From an uncultured Glaciecola sp. (GTDB taxonomy: Bacteria; Pseudomonadota; Gammaproteobacteria; Enterobacterales; Alteromonadaceae), in assembly GCF_937770335.1 (NCBI RefSeq), contig NZ_CALJHY010000003.1:434001-498000 (forward strand): a stretch of DNA of 64,000 bases. Reading direction: 5' to 3'. The translations under genes and the position numbers were made by a program. Positions 9,453 to 17,923 of the stretch are shown here, in pieces. Under the pieces are notes generated by a model. It saw only the letters and a list, made by a program, of their open reading frames with translations, ran no database searches and had not been told where the DNA came from. How positions within the stretch are numbered: the first letter of the stretch is position 1; every line of letters starts with the position of its first letter.

Positions 9453-10049
9453 ATGGCACAGCTTTACTACTACTATTCAGCAATGAATGCAGGTAAATCA
9501 ACTTCGCTCTTGCAGTCAGCGTACAATTATAAAGAACGCGGTATGCACATTATCTTATTCACTGCGGCCCTCGATAATCGCTATGGTACAGGCAAAATAT
9601 CGTCGCGTATTGGCCTTGAAGCGCCAGCCAATCTATTCACACCGCAAACTGATTTATTTGCTGAAATGCGTAAAGAGTGTGATAAACAAAAAATCAGCTG
9701 TTTATTTATTGATGAAGCTCAGTTTTTAACTAAACAACAAGTCGTGCAATGTCTGCAAATTGTAGATGCGTTGAAAGTGCCCGTACTAGCGTATGGTTTG
9801 CGCACGGACTTTAAAGGTGAAACATTCGAGGGTAGCCAATACCTGTTGGCCTGGGCTGATAAGTTGTCAGAACTAAAAACAGTGTGTCATTGTGGTCGTA
9901 AGGCTAATTTCGTTGCACGTCTTGATGATAACGGCGATCCAATTTCAGAAGGTGCTCAAGTGGACGTGGGCGGTAACGAAAAATATGTGTCACTTTGTCG
10001 CAAACACTTTATGGAAAAAGTGTCATTCGAGTATCATCCCAACACATAA
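9453..10049 (+). CDS. tdk: Thymidine kinase
   Basis: Phosphorylates thymidine to dTMP with ATP in the pyrimidine salvage route. The 198-residue protein has the type II thymidine kinase layout. The P-loop is SAMNAGKST (residues 9-17), the Walker B motif is LFIDEAQF (about residue 87), and [11 protein letters not shown] leads into the lasso. Zinc-binding cysteines are visible in the pair CHCGRKANF (about residue 147) and in the later CRKHF. The gene is monocistronic. The alternative forward frame inside it (9487-9729) is a shadow. Confidence 0.95.
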   Translation: MAQLYYYYSAMNAGKSTSLLQSAYNYKERGMHIILFTAALDNRYGTGKISSRIGLEAPANLFTPQTDLFAEMRKECDKQKISCLFIDEAQFLTKQQVVQCLQIVDALKVPVLAYGLRTDFKGETFEGSQYLLAWADKLSELKTVCHCGRKANFVARLDDNGDPISEGAQVDVGGNEKYVSLCRKHFMEKVSFEYHPNT

Positions 10050-10327
10050 TGTAGTGTAAGTGAAGCCGTTGAAAAACCCTCCGTCATCAGTTTATCTTGC
10101 TACGTCGGCGAATGGCACAGTGATTCAGTCGTCTTATTCCATAGTGCTTGAGCAAAAGCTCTCGTATTACTATTCATCAGATTTATCAATTAACCCAAAT
10201 TAAACAAAGTTCGCTGATACTTTGATATCGACTATGATATAAATGATCGCAATAACGATTGCATATTTGTCGGCACCAACATTTTTTATGGCTACGCTTT
10301 TTATCAATCAACACTAAGGGACATCAG

Positions 10328-11548
10328 ATGGATTTTTCTCATAACGCTAAAACTCAAGATTATCTCACTCGCATTCGCGACTTTTTAGACACCCACGTTG
10401 CCCCTATTGAAGGCCAAGTTTATAAAGAATTGGCCGAGTTAAATCCAACAGCTGATTGGACAAAGTGGAAAGTGCATCCTGCTATCGAACCTTTAAAGGA
10501 AAAGGCTAAAGCAGCCGGCCTTTGGAACCTGTTTTTACCTGATGCAGAACTTGCACAGGGCTTAACTACACTAGAATATGCCCCGCTTGCTGAAGAAACA
10601 GGCCGCTATATTTTTGCACCCGAAATTTTTAACTGCAACGCGCCTGATACCGGCAATATGGAAGTGTTATATCACTTTGGGAATAAACAGCAGCAAGAAA
10701 AATGGCTAACGCCGCTGCTTATGGGGGAAATACGCTCCGTATTTGGTATGACCGAACCTGATGTAGCGTCTTCTGATGCGACTAATATGGCGGCTAGCAT
10801 TGCCTTAGATGGTGATGAGTTAGTTTTGAATGGCAAAAAATGGTGGACGACAGGATTAGGTCACCCAAACGCTAAATTATGCATATTCATGGGGCTTTCA
10901 AACCCAGAAAACGACAGACACAACCAGCACAGCATGGTGCTTGTGCCACTCGACACAGCCGGCATTGAAATAAAACGCATGCTGAGCTCATATGGCGATT
11001 ATGATGCGCCTTTCGGTCACGGTGAAATGCACTTCACTGATGTGAGAGTACCTAAAGAAAACCTACTGGTTGGCATGGGTAAAGGCTTTGCAATTGCTCA
11101 AGGACGCTTAGGTCCGGGCCGGATTCACCATTGTATGCGCGCTATTGGTACTGCTGAAAAGTCACTTGAATTAGCGATTAAACGTGGTTTATCTCGAGTT
11201 GCTTTTGGCTCGCCTATTATTAAATTAGGCGGCAATGGTGAACGTATTGCTATGGCCCGAATGAAAATTGAACAAGCACGCTTACTTACGCTTCAGGCTG
11301 CCTGGAAAATTGACAATTTAGGGGTAAAAAATGCCATGGTCGATATTTCAGCTATTAAGGTTGTTGTGCCACAAATGATGCAAGAAGTTGTCGATATGGC
11401 TATTCAAATTCACGGTGGCGGGGGCATGTGTGACGACTTCCCGCTAGCTCGCTTTGCAGCAGGTGCGCGTGCATTAAGACTCGCTGATGGCCCCGATGAA
11501 GTGCATATGAGCATGGTTACTCGCCTTGAGCTGAAGAAATACACATAA
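10328..11548 (+). CDS. ACAD10/11-type acyl-CoA dehydrogenase (LvaC-like)
   Basis: A 406-residue acyl-CoA dehydrogenase fold protein. The open frame begins at 10259, but the ATG at 10328 is chosen because AAGGGA lies just upstream and MDFSHNAKTQDYLTRI begins the fold. Visible blocks are FGMTEPDVASSDATNMAAS (flavin/substrate loop), KWWTTGLGHP, RVAFGSPI, and IQIHGGGGMCDDFPLAR near the C-terminus. Its stop overlaps the next ATG by one base. In animals this domain is fused to the next gene's kinase domain (ACAD10/ACAD11). In Pseudomonas putida, LvaC has this fold and works with the LvaA kinase to turn a phosphorylated 4-hydroxyacyl-CoA into the 3-hydroxy isomer. That role here is inference. Confidence 0.85.
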   Translation: MDFSHNAKTQDYLTRIRDFLDTHVAPIEGQVYKELAELNPTADWTKWKVHPAIEPLKEKAKAAGLWNLFLPDAELAQGLTTLEYAPLAEETGRYIFAPEIFNCNAPDTGNMEVLYHFGNKQQQEKWLTPLLMGEIRSVFGMTEPDVASSDATNMAASIALDGDELVLNGKKWWTTGLGHPNAKLCIFMGLSNPENDRHNQHSMVLVPLDTAGIEIKRMLSSYGDYDAPFGHGEMHFTDVRVPKENLLVGMGKGFAIAQGRLGPGRIHHCMRAIGTAEKSLELAIKRGLSRVAFGSPIIKLGGNGERIAMARMKIEQARLLTLQAAWKIDNLGVKNAMVDISAIKVVVPQMMQEVVDMAIQIHGGGGMCDDFPLARFAAGARALRLADGPDEVHMSMVTRLELKKYT

Positions 11549-12615
11549 TGACTGATAAGTTGATTGATAAAGCGGGCGCTGTTCGTCCCGGCGAAGAACT
11601 TCCAATAGGGCCTTTAGTGGAATGGATAAACATTCACATTCCTGACTTGAAGGGGACTCCTAAAGTGACTCAGTATTCTGGAGGAGCTTCAAATTGGACC
11701 TACTGCCTCGACTTTGAAAATAAGTCCGTTATATTGCGTCGACCACCATCAGGCACCAAAGCCAAAGGTGCACACGATATGGGGCGCGAATATCGCTTAC
11801 AGAAAGCATTGCAAAGCGTGTATCCAAAAGTGCCTGAAATGCTCGGGTATACCGATGACGAATCCATTATTGGTGCCGAGTTTTATATTATGCAGAAATT
11901 TGACGGTGTAATTCCACGTCAAAATATGCCACGAGACTTTACAATTTCAGCACCAGACACACGTAAGCTTTGCGAGTCTGCACTGGATGGATTGATCGAG
12001 CTGCATAATGTGGATTATAAAGCCGCTAATCTTACTCATATAGGCAAGGGTGAAGGTTATACGCAGCGACAGATTTCCGGCTGGACGGGACGTTTCCAAA
12101 AAGCCAAAACATGGAATGTGCCTAGTGGTAAAAAAGTCACTGATTGGCTTGCCAATAATATTCCTAGCGAAGAAAAAATTTGTATTACTCATAACGATTA
12201 CCGCTTTGATAATTTAGTGCTAAATGCTGATAATCCACAACAAATAATTGGTGTGCTGGACTGGGAACTTGCTACTTTAGGTGACCCCCTAATGGATTTG
12301 GGTAACAGCCTAGCTTATTGGGTACAAGCCGATGATGACTGGCTAGCGAGAAGCACCAGACGCCAGCCCACTCATTTGCCAGGTATGATGACGCGTAAAG
12401 AAGTGATTCAATATTACTGTGATAAACAAGGCTTAAAGGCCGACGATTTTGCTTTCTACGAAGTGTATGGTCTATTCCGTCTAGCCGCTATTGTTCAGCA
12501 AATTTACTATCGTTATCACCACAAGCAAACACGCAACCCGCAATACAAGCACCTTTGGGTATTTGTACATTACTTGCTGCATCGTTGCAGAAAAATCATT
12601 AATAATAATAAATAG
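11548..12615 (+). CDS. APH-fold phosphotransferase, candidate 4-hydroxyacyl-CoA kinase (LvaA-like)
   Basis: A 355-residue aminoglycoside-phosphotransferase-fold kinase. Motifs in order are: the nucleotide loop YSGGASNWTYCL (about residues 44-55), ILRRPP with the following ATP-lysine region, the catalytic loop HNDYRFDNLVLN (about residues 215-226, H-x-D-x4-N), and LDWELATLGDP as the metal-binding D-x-D/E region. It is translationally coupled to the upstream dehydrogenase (TAATG overlap) and followed by an SDR. This family is the N-terminal part of ACAD10/11 and includes LvaA, which phosphorylates 4-hydroxyvaleryl-CoA. An antibiotic-resistance role is unlikely given this context. Confidence 0.85.
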   Translation: MTDKLIDKAGAVRPGEELPIGPLVEWINIHIPDLKGTPKVTQYSGGASNWTYCLDFENKSVILRRPPSGTKAKGAHDMGREYRLQKALQSVYPKVPEMLGYTDDESIIGAEFYIMQKFDGVIPRQNMPRDFTISAPDTRKLCESALDGLIELHNVDYKAANLTHIGKGEGYTQRQISGWTGRFQKAKTWNVPSGKKVTDWLANNIPSEEKICITHNDYRFDNLVLNADNPQQIIGVLDWELATLGDPLMDLGNSLAYWVQADDDWLARSTRRQPTHLPGMMTRKEVIQYYCDKQGLKADDFAFYEVYGLFRLAAIVQQIYYRYHHKQTRNPQYKHLWVFVHYLLHRCRKIINNNK

Positions 12616-12623
12616 AGAGTTTT

Positions 12624-13382
12624 ATGTCAGCTACCCTTCGACAAAATATTTTAATTACCGGTGCTAGTTCTGGTTTAGGTAAAGGCATGGCGGTGTTGTA
12701 CGCAAAAATGGGCCGTAACCTCGCATTGTGTGCGAGACGCGTTGATCGATTAGAGACGCTAAAGGCTGAGTTAGAAGAAATTAACCCCAACATCACCGTG
12801 CTTATTAAGTCGCTTGACGTTAACGATCATGACGCTGTATTTACTGTTTTTAACGAGTTCAAACAGGAACTTGGGAGCCTTGATCGCATTATTGTTAATG
12901 CTGGTATGGGCAAAGGTGCCTCTATTGGTACTGGCTATTTCAAAGCCAATAAGCAAACGGCGATTACTAATTTTGTATCAGCAATTGCGCAGTGTGAAGC
13001 GGCGGTGGCGATATTCAAGGAACAAAATTCAGGTCACCTTGTTACTATTTCGTCTATTAGTGCCGTTCGTGGTTTTCGCCGTGCAATGACCGTTTATGCA
13101 GCGACCAAAGCCGCCATTACGTCGCTATCAGAAGGTATCCGTCTTGATTTAATGCGCACGCCTATAAAAGTATCGACTATTCACCCAGGCTTTATTCGAA
13201 GCGAAATCAATGAGAAGGTAGAGAAAGTTCCTTTTATGGTTGATACCGAAACAGGCTGTAAGGCGATTATAAAAGCGATTGAGAAAGAAGGTGGGAATAG
13301 TTATGTCCCAACATGGCCTTGGGCTATTCTCAATCCGATTATGCGCATTGCCCCATTGTCATGGCTGGCAAAAATGAGCTAA
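12624..13382 (+). CDS. Short-chain dehydrogenase/reductase (LvaD position)
   Basis: A 252-residue classical SDR. The cofactor motif TGASSGLGKGM is at about residues 12-22, VNAGMG is in the middle, the catalytic Ser lies in ISSISAVRG, and the active-site YAATK is at about residues 158-162. RRVDRLE after the second strand suggests NADP(H) preference. It follows the kinase by 8 bases in the same operon. If the operon acts on 4-oxo/4-hydroxy acids, this enzyme would interconvert the 4-oxoacyl- and 4-hydroxyacyl-CoA. Substrate is not readable from the sequence. Confidence 0.85.
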   Translation: MSATLRQNILITGASSGLGKGMAVLYAKMGRNLALCARRVDRLETLKAELEEINPNITVLIKSLDVNDHDAVFTVFNEFKQELGSLDRIIVNAGMGKGASIGTGYFKANKQTAITNFVSAIAQCEAAVAIFKEQNSGHLVTISSISAVRGFRRAMTVYAATKAAITSLSEGIRLDLMRTPIKVSTIHPGFIRSEINEKVEKVPFMVDTETGCKAIIKAIEKEGGNSYVPTWPWAILNPIMRIAPLSWLAKMS

Positions 13383-13499
13383 CACAACCTCAATGGTTGG
13401 CAAGCTTCGGTCACAAGTGAGACTATGTTGTCATAGTGCTGAGTCTTAGCACTGAGCAATAGCATTGCATCAATAATAATAATAAAAAGAGACTTCAAT

Positions 13500-14366
13500 T
13501 TGCAAGATACTATGTTGACCCAGGTTTTACTGCCTGCCATCCTTGGCATCATCATGTTTGGTATGGGCTTAAGCTTGGTTAAAGAAGACTTTATCCGTCT
13601 TGCGAAAGTCCCTAAAAGTGTTATTGCGGGCTTAACAGGGCAACTCATTTTGTTGCCCCTATTAGCATTCACCCTAGTTACCGCATTTTCTGCACCTGTT
13701 GAAATTGCCATTGGTATAATGATTTTAGCGGCCTGTCCTGGTGGCACCACCTCAAACCTTATTAGCCATATTGCACGCGCTAATTTAGCGTTGTCGGTAA
13801 GCTTAACTGCGATTACGACTGTAATTTGTGTTATCACGACGCCGTTGCTTATTAGATTTTCAATAGACCACTTCACACAAACCGACGCCACGGCGTTTTC
13901 ACTCATTGGCGTTTCTATCAATTTAATTGTTCTTTTGTTAGTTCCTATTTCTATAGGTATGTTGCTGCGTCATTTATTTTCAAAAGCAGCACGGCGCGCC
14001 GAACCCTTTTTTAGACACTTCTCAACCATATTCATGATAATGCTCATTGTTGCCATTTTCTATCAGGAAAGAGAAATGATGCAGGCCTCATTCCCTGACA
14101 TTTTTTTTATTACCTTTAGTTTAAATATCGGTGCGACCGTTATGGGCGTATTGTTAGCTCGGGCATTTTCATTGTCTAAAAAAGATGGACTGACACTCGG
14201 TATCGAAATAGGCACGCAAAACGCAACAATGGCGATGCTAATAGCAATCACATTTATTGAAAATAATGCCTATAGTATAGCGGCGGGTATTTATGGCATT
14301 ACTATGTATGTTGGCGCGTTTTTGTTAGTGGGTTATCATAAGTTGACTTTACCACCCACAGAGTAG
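13500..14366 (+). CDS. BASS-family (bile acid:sodium symporter type) transporter
   Basis: A 288-residue inner-membrane protein with about nine hydrophobic segments and the BASS pattern, including GIIMFGMGLSL, AACPGGTTSNLI and EIGTQNATMAMLI (the sodium-binding crossover regions). These carriers usually move organic anions with Na+. The chosen start is TTG at 13500, because AAGAGA lies at ideal distance; an ATG at 13512 is too far from it. It lies 117 bases after the SDR gene and could deliver the acid used by that operon, but this is only positional. Confidence 0.85.
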   Translation: MQDTMLTQVLLPAILGIIMFGMGLSLVKEDFIRLAKVPKSVIAGLTGQLILLPLLAFTLVTAFSAPVEIAIGIMILAACPGGTTSNLISHIARANLALSVSLTAITTVICVITTPLLIRFSIDHFTQTDATAFSLIGVSINLIVLLLVPISIGMLLRHLFSKAARRAEPFFRHFSTIFMIMLIVAIFYQEREMMQASFPDIFFITFSLNIGATVMGVLLARAFSLSKKDGLTLGIEIGTQNATMAMLIAITFIENNAYSIAAGIYGITMYVGAFLLVGYHKLTLPPTE

Positions 14367-14708
14367 AGTCATTTTAAGAAGGTAAGCATAAGAGTTATAG
14401 CCGTTGATTAATGTCAACGAGACTATTCTAGACAAAGGATTTATTAGATCGTTGACGGCACAGAGCAAAGCAGCGGTGCAGGAAATTCAGCGTCTTATTA
14501 CTATCAGTGGCTTCAAAATGACAGTGATGGACGTGATAGTGGATTTTTTATGTCCACTATCATGTAGCGTTTGAAACTAGTTCTTTGGGCTTTTTAGAGG
14601 TTTAGTGCAGTATTAAGTAGTTGAAATAGTCTGTGAACGAAGTGATTAGATTAGATCATGTTTAAATAGAAAAAATGTTTTATTTGAATAAAAGAAGACG
14701 CATATATC
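14367..14708. other. Gene-free stretch with a strong hairpin
   Basis: This is 342 bases between the converging transporter and acyltransferase genes. A short open stretch reading GTEQSSGAGNSASYYYQWLQ precedes the hairpin at 14531-14565, but it has no start and no recognised family. Nothing else is supported. Confidence 0.5.
14531..14565. repeat. 13-bp inverted repeat with T-rich loop
   Basis: ACGTGATAGTGGA and TCCACTATCATGT pair over 13 positions with one G-T, around the loop TTTTTTATG. It lies between two converging genes. No T-run follows on either strand, so it is not a textbook terminator, though it could still stop transcripts or mark a lost mobile element. Confidence 0.7.
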
Positions 14709-15827
14709 TCATTTTTCTGTTGTTGATTTTGTTACCACTTTTTTTTGCAATAATTTATAATTTTTACTCAAAAATTTCTTTTCAATATAAAAATAAAATG
14801 GGTAGCAGAGGAGTAGCGTAAACAAGATTGTTAATAATCCGTAAAAAACATTAGAAGAATCTAAAAATTGACGTACAAACATTTCCGGTAATTGATATAT
14901 CTTTCCATGAAGCAGATAAACTGAATATGACATTGTTCCCAAAATAAGCCAGGGCTCTAATAACCAAAATAGATATTTTTTCTCACTCTTTTTAATTCTA
15001 TCCATCAACTTCTCAATATCAGAAATGACCCACAAGAAAACCCCAAAACTTACAGCAAAAACGATTCGATGATCACTTAATACCACTGAACTTAAAAGTA
15101 ACCCAGTTGTTGCTAATACTGCAATAATTTGTGTCACTCTATTTGTTAGAAGTAAATTGGACCACACTTTATTTCGATGAAAATACGCAAGAACAACACC
15201 AACTGAAAATGACGGCCAATAATGAATAAAAAGACCGTAATTTATTTCTTCAGGAGCAAACATAGCCAGCAGCGAAGCAGTTGATACGAAGGTAATGATA
15301 TGTATGTAGTATTTTTTAAAACATAGCGCAGTAAATACTACCAAGTAAAATTGAAACTCAATAGCCAATGTCCAATAAACAGAATTAATAGTGTTAAATT
15401 CTGTTTGTAAATTATGAGAGGTTGCCCAAAAAACTTTACTCAGCATAAGGAAATTAGACCATTCTACGTAACTCAATTTTACAAGTAAATTTTCTGGTAA
15501 TAGATAATAGCCGGTTTTAAGAAAGCTAATTAACTCTATAATATATGGCGTTGCAAGAACAACCAACACAGAGGCCCAGAATGCAGGGTATATTCTTAAA
15601 AATCTTGCCTTTAAGAATACAAATGGTGATTTTTTATTTTTTAGGTTAGATTCTGCTGAAAAGGTAATCACATAACCTGAGATGACGAAAAACATTGGAA
15701 CTCCCAAACTGCCAAATGACGATAAGCTATAAATAAAAGGTGAAGAAGTTTCAAACAATGGTTTAACGTGGAAGAAAAATACCCACAAGGCGGCTAAACC
15801 TCTCGCTAGCTCTAGTAACAATATCAA
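14709..15827 (-). CDS. Acyltransferase 3 (OafA/YrhL-type) membrane protein
   Basis: A 372-residue protein with about ten membrane helices. It opens with LELARGLAALWVFFFHVKPL, the family's R...H pattern at the first helix, followed by GVPMFFVISGYVITF. Later blocks include FLKARFLRIYPAFW and the C-terminal MSYSVYLLHGKIY. Relatives O-acetylate surface polysaccharides or other envelope molecules from the inner membrane. Start is TTG at 15827, supported by AAGGAG seven bases upstream. The gene is visibly more AT-rich than its neighbours and sits alone, which hints at acquisition. The acceptor is unknown. Confidence 0.85.
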   Translation of the reverse strand: MILLLELARGLAALWVFFFHVKPLFETSSPFIYSLSSFGSLGVPMFFVISGYVITFSAESNLKNKKSPFVFLKARFLRIYPAFWASVLVVLATPYIIELISFLKTGYYLLPENLLVKLSYVEWSNFLMLSKVFWATSHNLQTEFNTINSVYWTLAIEFQFYLVVFTALCFKKYYIHIITFVSTASLLAMFAPEEINYGLFIHYWPSFSVGVVLAYFHRNKVWSNLLLTNRVTQIIAVLATTGLLLSSVVLSDHRIVFAVSFGVFLWVISDIEKLMDRIKKSEKKYLFWLLEPWLILGTMSYSVYLLHGKIYQLPEMFVRQFLDSSNVFYGLLTILFTLLLCYPFYFYIEKKFLSKNYKLLQKKVVTKSTTEK

Positions 15828-16061
15828 TCCGTGACTCCTTTAGTGACAACCGCATATAAAGTAGGCTTTCCAGTAGTGACTAAATCATAGCGCTAATCAA
15901 TATTTGTAATTTGTATACAATTAATAAGATGGCAGCTACTTAACGTGACTATAAGATTATGATAATTTAGTCTAAGTAAATTTTGCATTCAAGTTGGTAT
16001 GATACATTTTTGTCAGTTCACATCAAGACATACAAATCCTTCACACAATATGGAATTAAGC

Positions 16062-17909
16062 ATGACTGGATTAGACCCTAAGCAATTCTCGAATTTCAGC
16101 ACTAATAGCCATTCATGTAGCAATGAGAAAACAAGCGCTAAATCCGTTATAAATTCGATTCCCACATATTTACTTTTAGGTTTGTTATTGGCTTTATTAC
16201 TGTCCGCAGCTTCCAGGTTAGCTTATGCAAACACCGATGCGATTACTCCAGTCAATGCAGGTGCTGCCTTTTCATCAAAGAACACCGATGCAATTTCACC
16301 AACCAATGTAGTTACTCGCTCATCTGCAGGAAGCGAAGTATCTACACCACTTGATAAAACCGCATTGACGACTACTAGTTTCGACTCCAAGGCGACTAAA
16401 AAGATTATCGACAAAGCGCTATCTACGTTCTACACACCCGGTATGTCAGTTGGCGTTGTTCATCAAGGCAACGTGATTTTTTTAGAAGGGGCTGGACTAG
16501 GTAACATTGAGACAAAGCGTCGCGTTAACTCAGAAACCTATTTCCGACTGGCTTCTACTAGCAAAGCATTTACGGCGGCTGCTATCGGTATTTTAGTAGA
16601 CCAAGGTAAGCTCAACTGGACAGATAAAGTCACTCAGCATTTACCTGAATTTCAGATGCAAGATGCTTGGGTTACGCGCGAGTTCACGATTAAAGACCTC
16701 CTGGTTCATCACAGTGGACTGACTGGCGGCGCGGGTGACAGCATGATTTGGCCAGAGCCCTCCGGTTTTTCACGCGCAGAAGTCGTTAACAACTTACGTT
16801 ACTTAAGCCCAGCCACTAGCTTTAGAACAGAATATGCTTACAGTAACGTGCTCTACATAACTGCTGGTGAGATTGTTGCTGCGGTTTCAGGAATGAGCTA
16901 CGGCGATTTTATTCAGCAACATATTTTTGAACCACTCGATATGACTTGCTTTGCTGGCGACGTTCCTAAGGTTAAGTTAACAAATGCGGCGATGAGTTAT
17001 GCGCACAGTGACGAGAAAGGGATCTATGCGGTGCCGCGAAACAGCATTCAACAAACACAGCAAATGTCAGTTGCAGCCGGCGGTATTGTTTGTAATGCCC
17101 AGAGTATGACTAAATGGGTTACGGCGTTACTCTCACCAGAAACACTCCCTTTTTCGATAAATGTGCTGAATGCCAAATGGTCACCTGAAACCATCCTTAA
17201 GGTATCTGAAAATGAACAAGAATGGGATAACACCTTATTTAAAACATACGGTTTAGGCTGGCGTATTGCCGATATGCTAGGCTATAAATTAGTTTCTCAT
17301 ACTGGCACCCTTTCCGGATACCAAGCTTATGTCGCTTTATTACCTGAACTTGAGGTAGGCGTAGTTGTGTTAAATAATGGATCTAACTATGGTGCTCGTT
17401 CTTCAGTTATGCAGCATATTTTAAAGTCATTTATACCAAGTGCCAAATTGCCTGAAAACTCACCAACTGATTGGATTCAAGCCTTGGTAGATCAGCAAAC
17501 TCAAGAAGAAGCCGATTATCTCGCAAACTATGAGCCGGTTCGCGAGGCTTCACTACCTATGCAAATCAGCAATAAACAGATTATCGGTTCTTATCAAGAT
17601 AAATGGTTTGGTAGCATGATAATCACTGGATTAGACGCTTTAAAAGGACGGCAAGATGCAACTGAACTGCGCATTGAGTCTGAGCGCATGCTCACGCTTA
17701 AAGGCAAAGTTCTGGCTTATGAAGGAAACCTATTTAAAGTGGAATGGGACAATAGTAATGCAGCGTCAGATGCCTTTCTAATTATTGAAACCAATTTTAA
17801 AAACGAAGTGACTGGGTTAAAAATGCATCCCTTCGTGACTACTGAAAAAACGCAGCATGAATATCGCGATATGCACTTTATAAAGCAAACATCGCCAACC
17901 GAGGATTAA
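16062..17909 (+). CDS. Exported serine hydrolase, class C beta-lactamase/DD-peptidase fold
   Basis: The frame is open from 15999, but the ATG at 16062 is the only one with a ribosome site (GGA, 7-base spacing). From it, an N-terminal tail of about 30 residues precedes a hydrophobic signal (YLLLGLLLALLLSAASRLAYA) with a likely cut after AYA. The catalytic S-x-x-K is STSK (Ser about residue 165), the Tyr motif is YSN in EYAYSNVLY, and HTG in SHTGTLSGY replaces KTG. A C-terminal region beginning GSYQDKWFG resembles DUF3471. Family members are esterases, peptidases or beta-lactamase-like enzymes; a resistance role is not implied. Confidence 0.83.
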   Translation: MTGLDPKQFSNFSTNSHSCSNEKTSAKSVINSIPTYLLLGLLLALLLSAASRLAYANTDAITPVNAGAAFSSKNTDAISPTNVVTRSSAGSEVSTPLDKTALTTTSFDSKATKKIIDKALSTFYTPGMSVGVVHQGNVIFLEGAGLGNIETKRRVNSETYFRLASTSKAFTAAAIGILVDQGKLNWTDKVTQHLPEFQMQDAWVTREFTIKDLLVHHSGLTGGAGDSMIWPEPSGFSRAEVVNNLRYLSPATSFRTEYAYSNVLYITAGEIVAAVSGMSYGDFIQQHIFEPLDMTCFAGDVPKVKLTNAAMSYAHSDEKGIYAVPRNSIQQTQQMSVAAGGIVCNAQSMTKWVTALLSPETLPFSINVLNAKWSPETILKVSENEQEWDNTLFKTYGLGWRIADMLGYKLVSHTGTLSGYQAYVALLPELEVGVVVLNNGSNYGARSSVMQHILKSFIPSAKLPENSPTDWIQALVDQQTQEEADYLANYEPVREASLPMQISNKQIIGSYQDKWFGSMIITGLDALKGRQDATELRIESERMLTLKGKVLAYEGNLFKVEWDNSNAASDAFLIIETNFKNEVTGLKMHPFVTTEKTQHEYRDMHFIKQTSPTED

Positions 17910-17923
17910 AATTGGCTTTATCG

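Noticed and set aside
11548-12615. Aminoglycoside resistance gene
   Set aside because: The APH fold is shared, but coupling to an ACAD10/11-type dehydrogenase points to acyl-CoA metabolism.
13435-13453. Short stem AGTGCT/AGCACT upstream of the BASS transporter
   Set aside because: Six pairs only, no T-run and no shared pattern elsewhere.
13379-13921. 180-codon reverse frame
   Set aside because: It overlaps the well-supported BASS transporter on the other strand and its translation is low-complexity; a shadow.
16062-17909. True beta-lactamase
   Set aside because: SxxK and YxN are present, but KTG is HTG, and the DUF3471 tail and length fit the broader serine hydrolase family.
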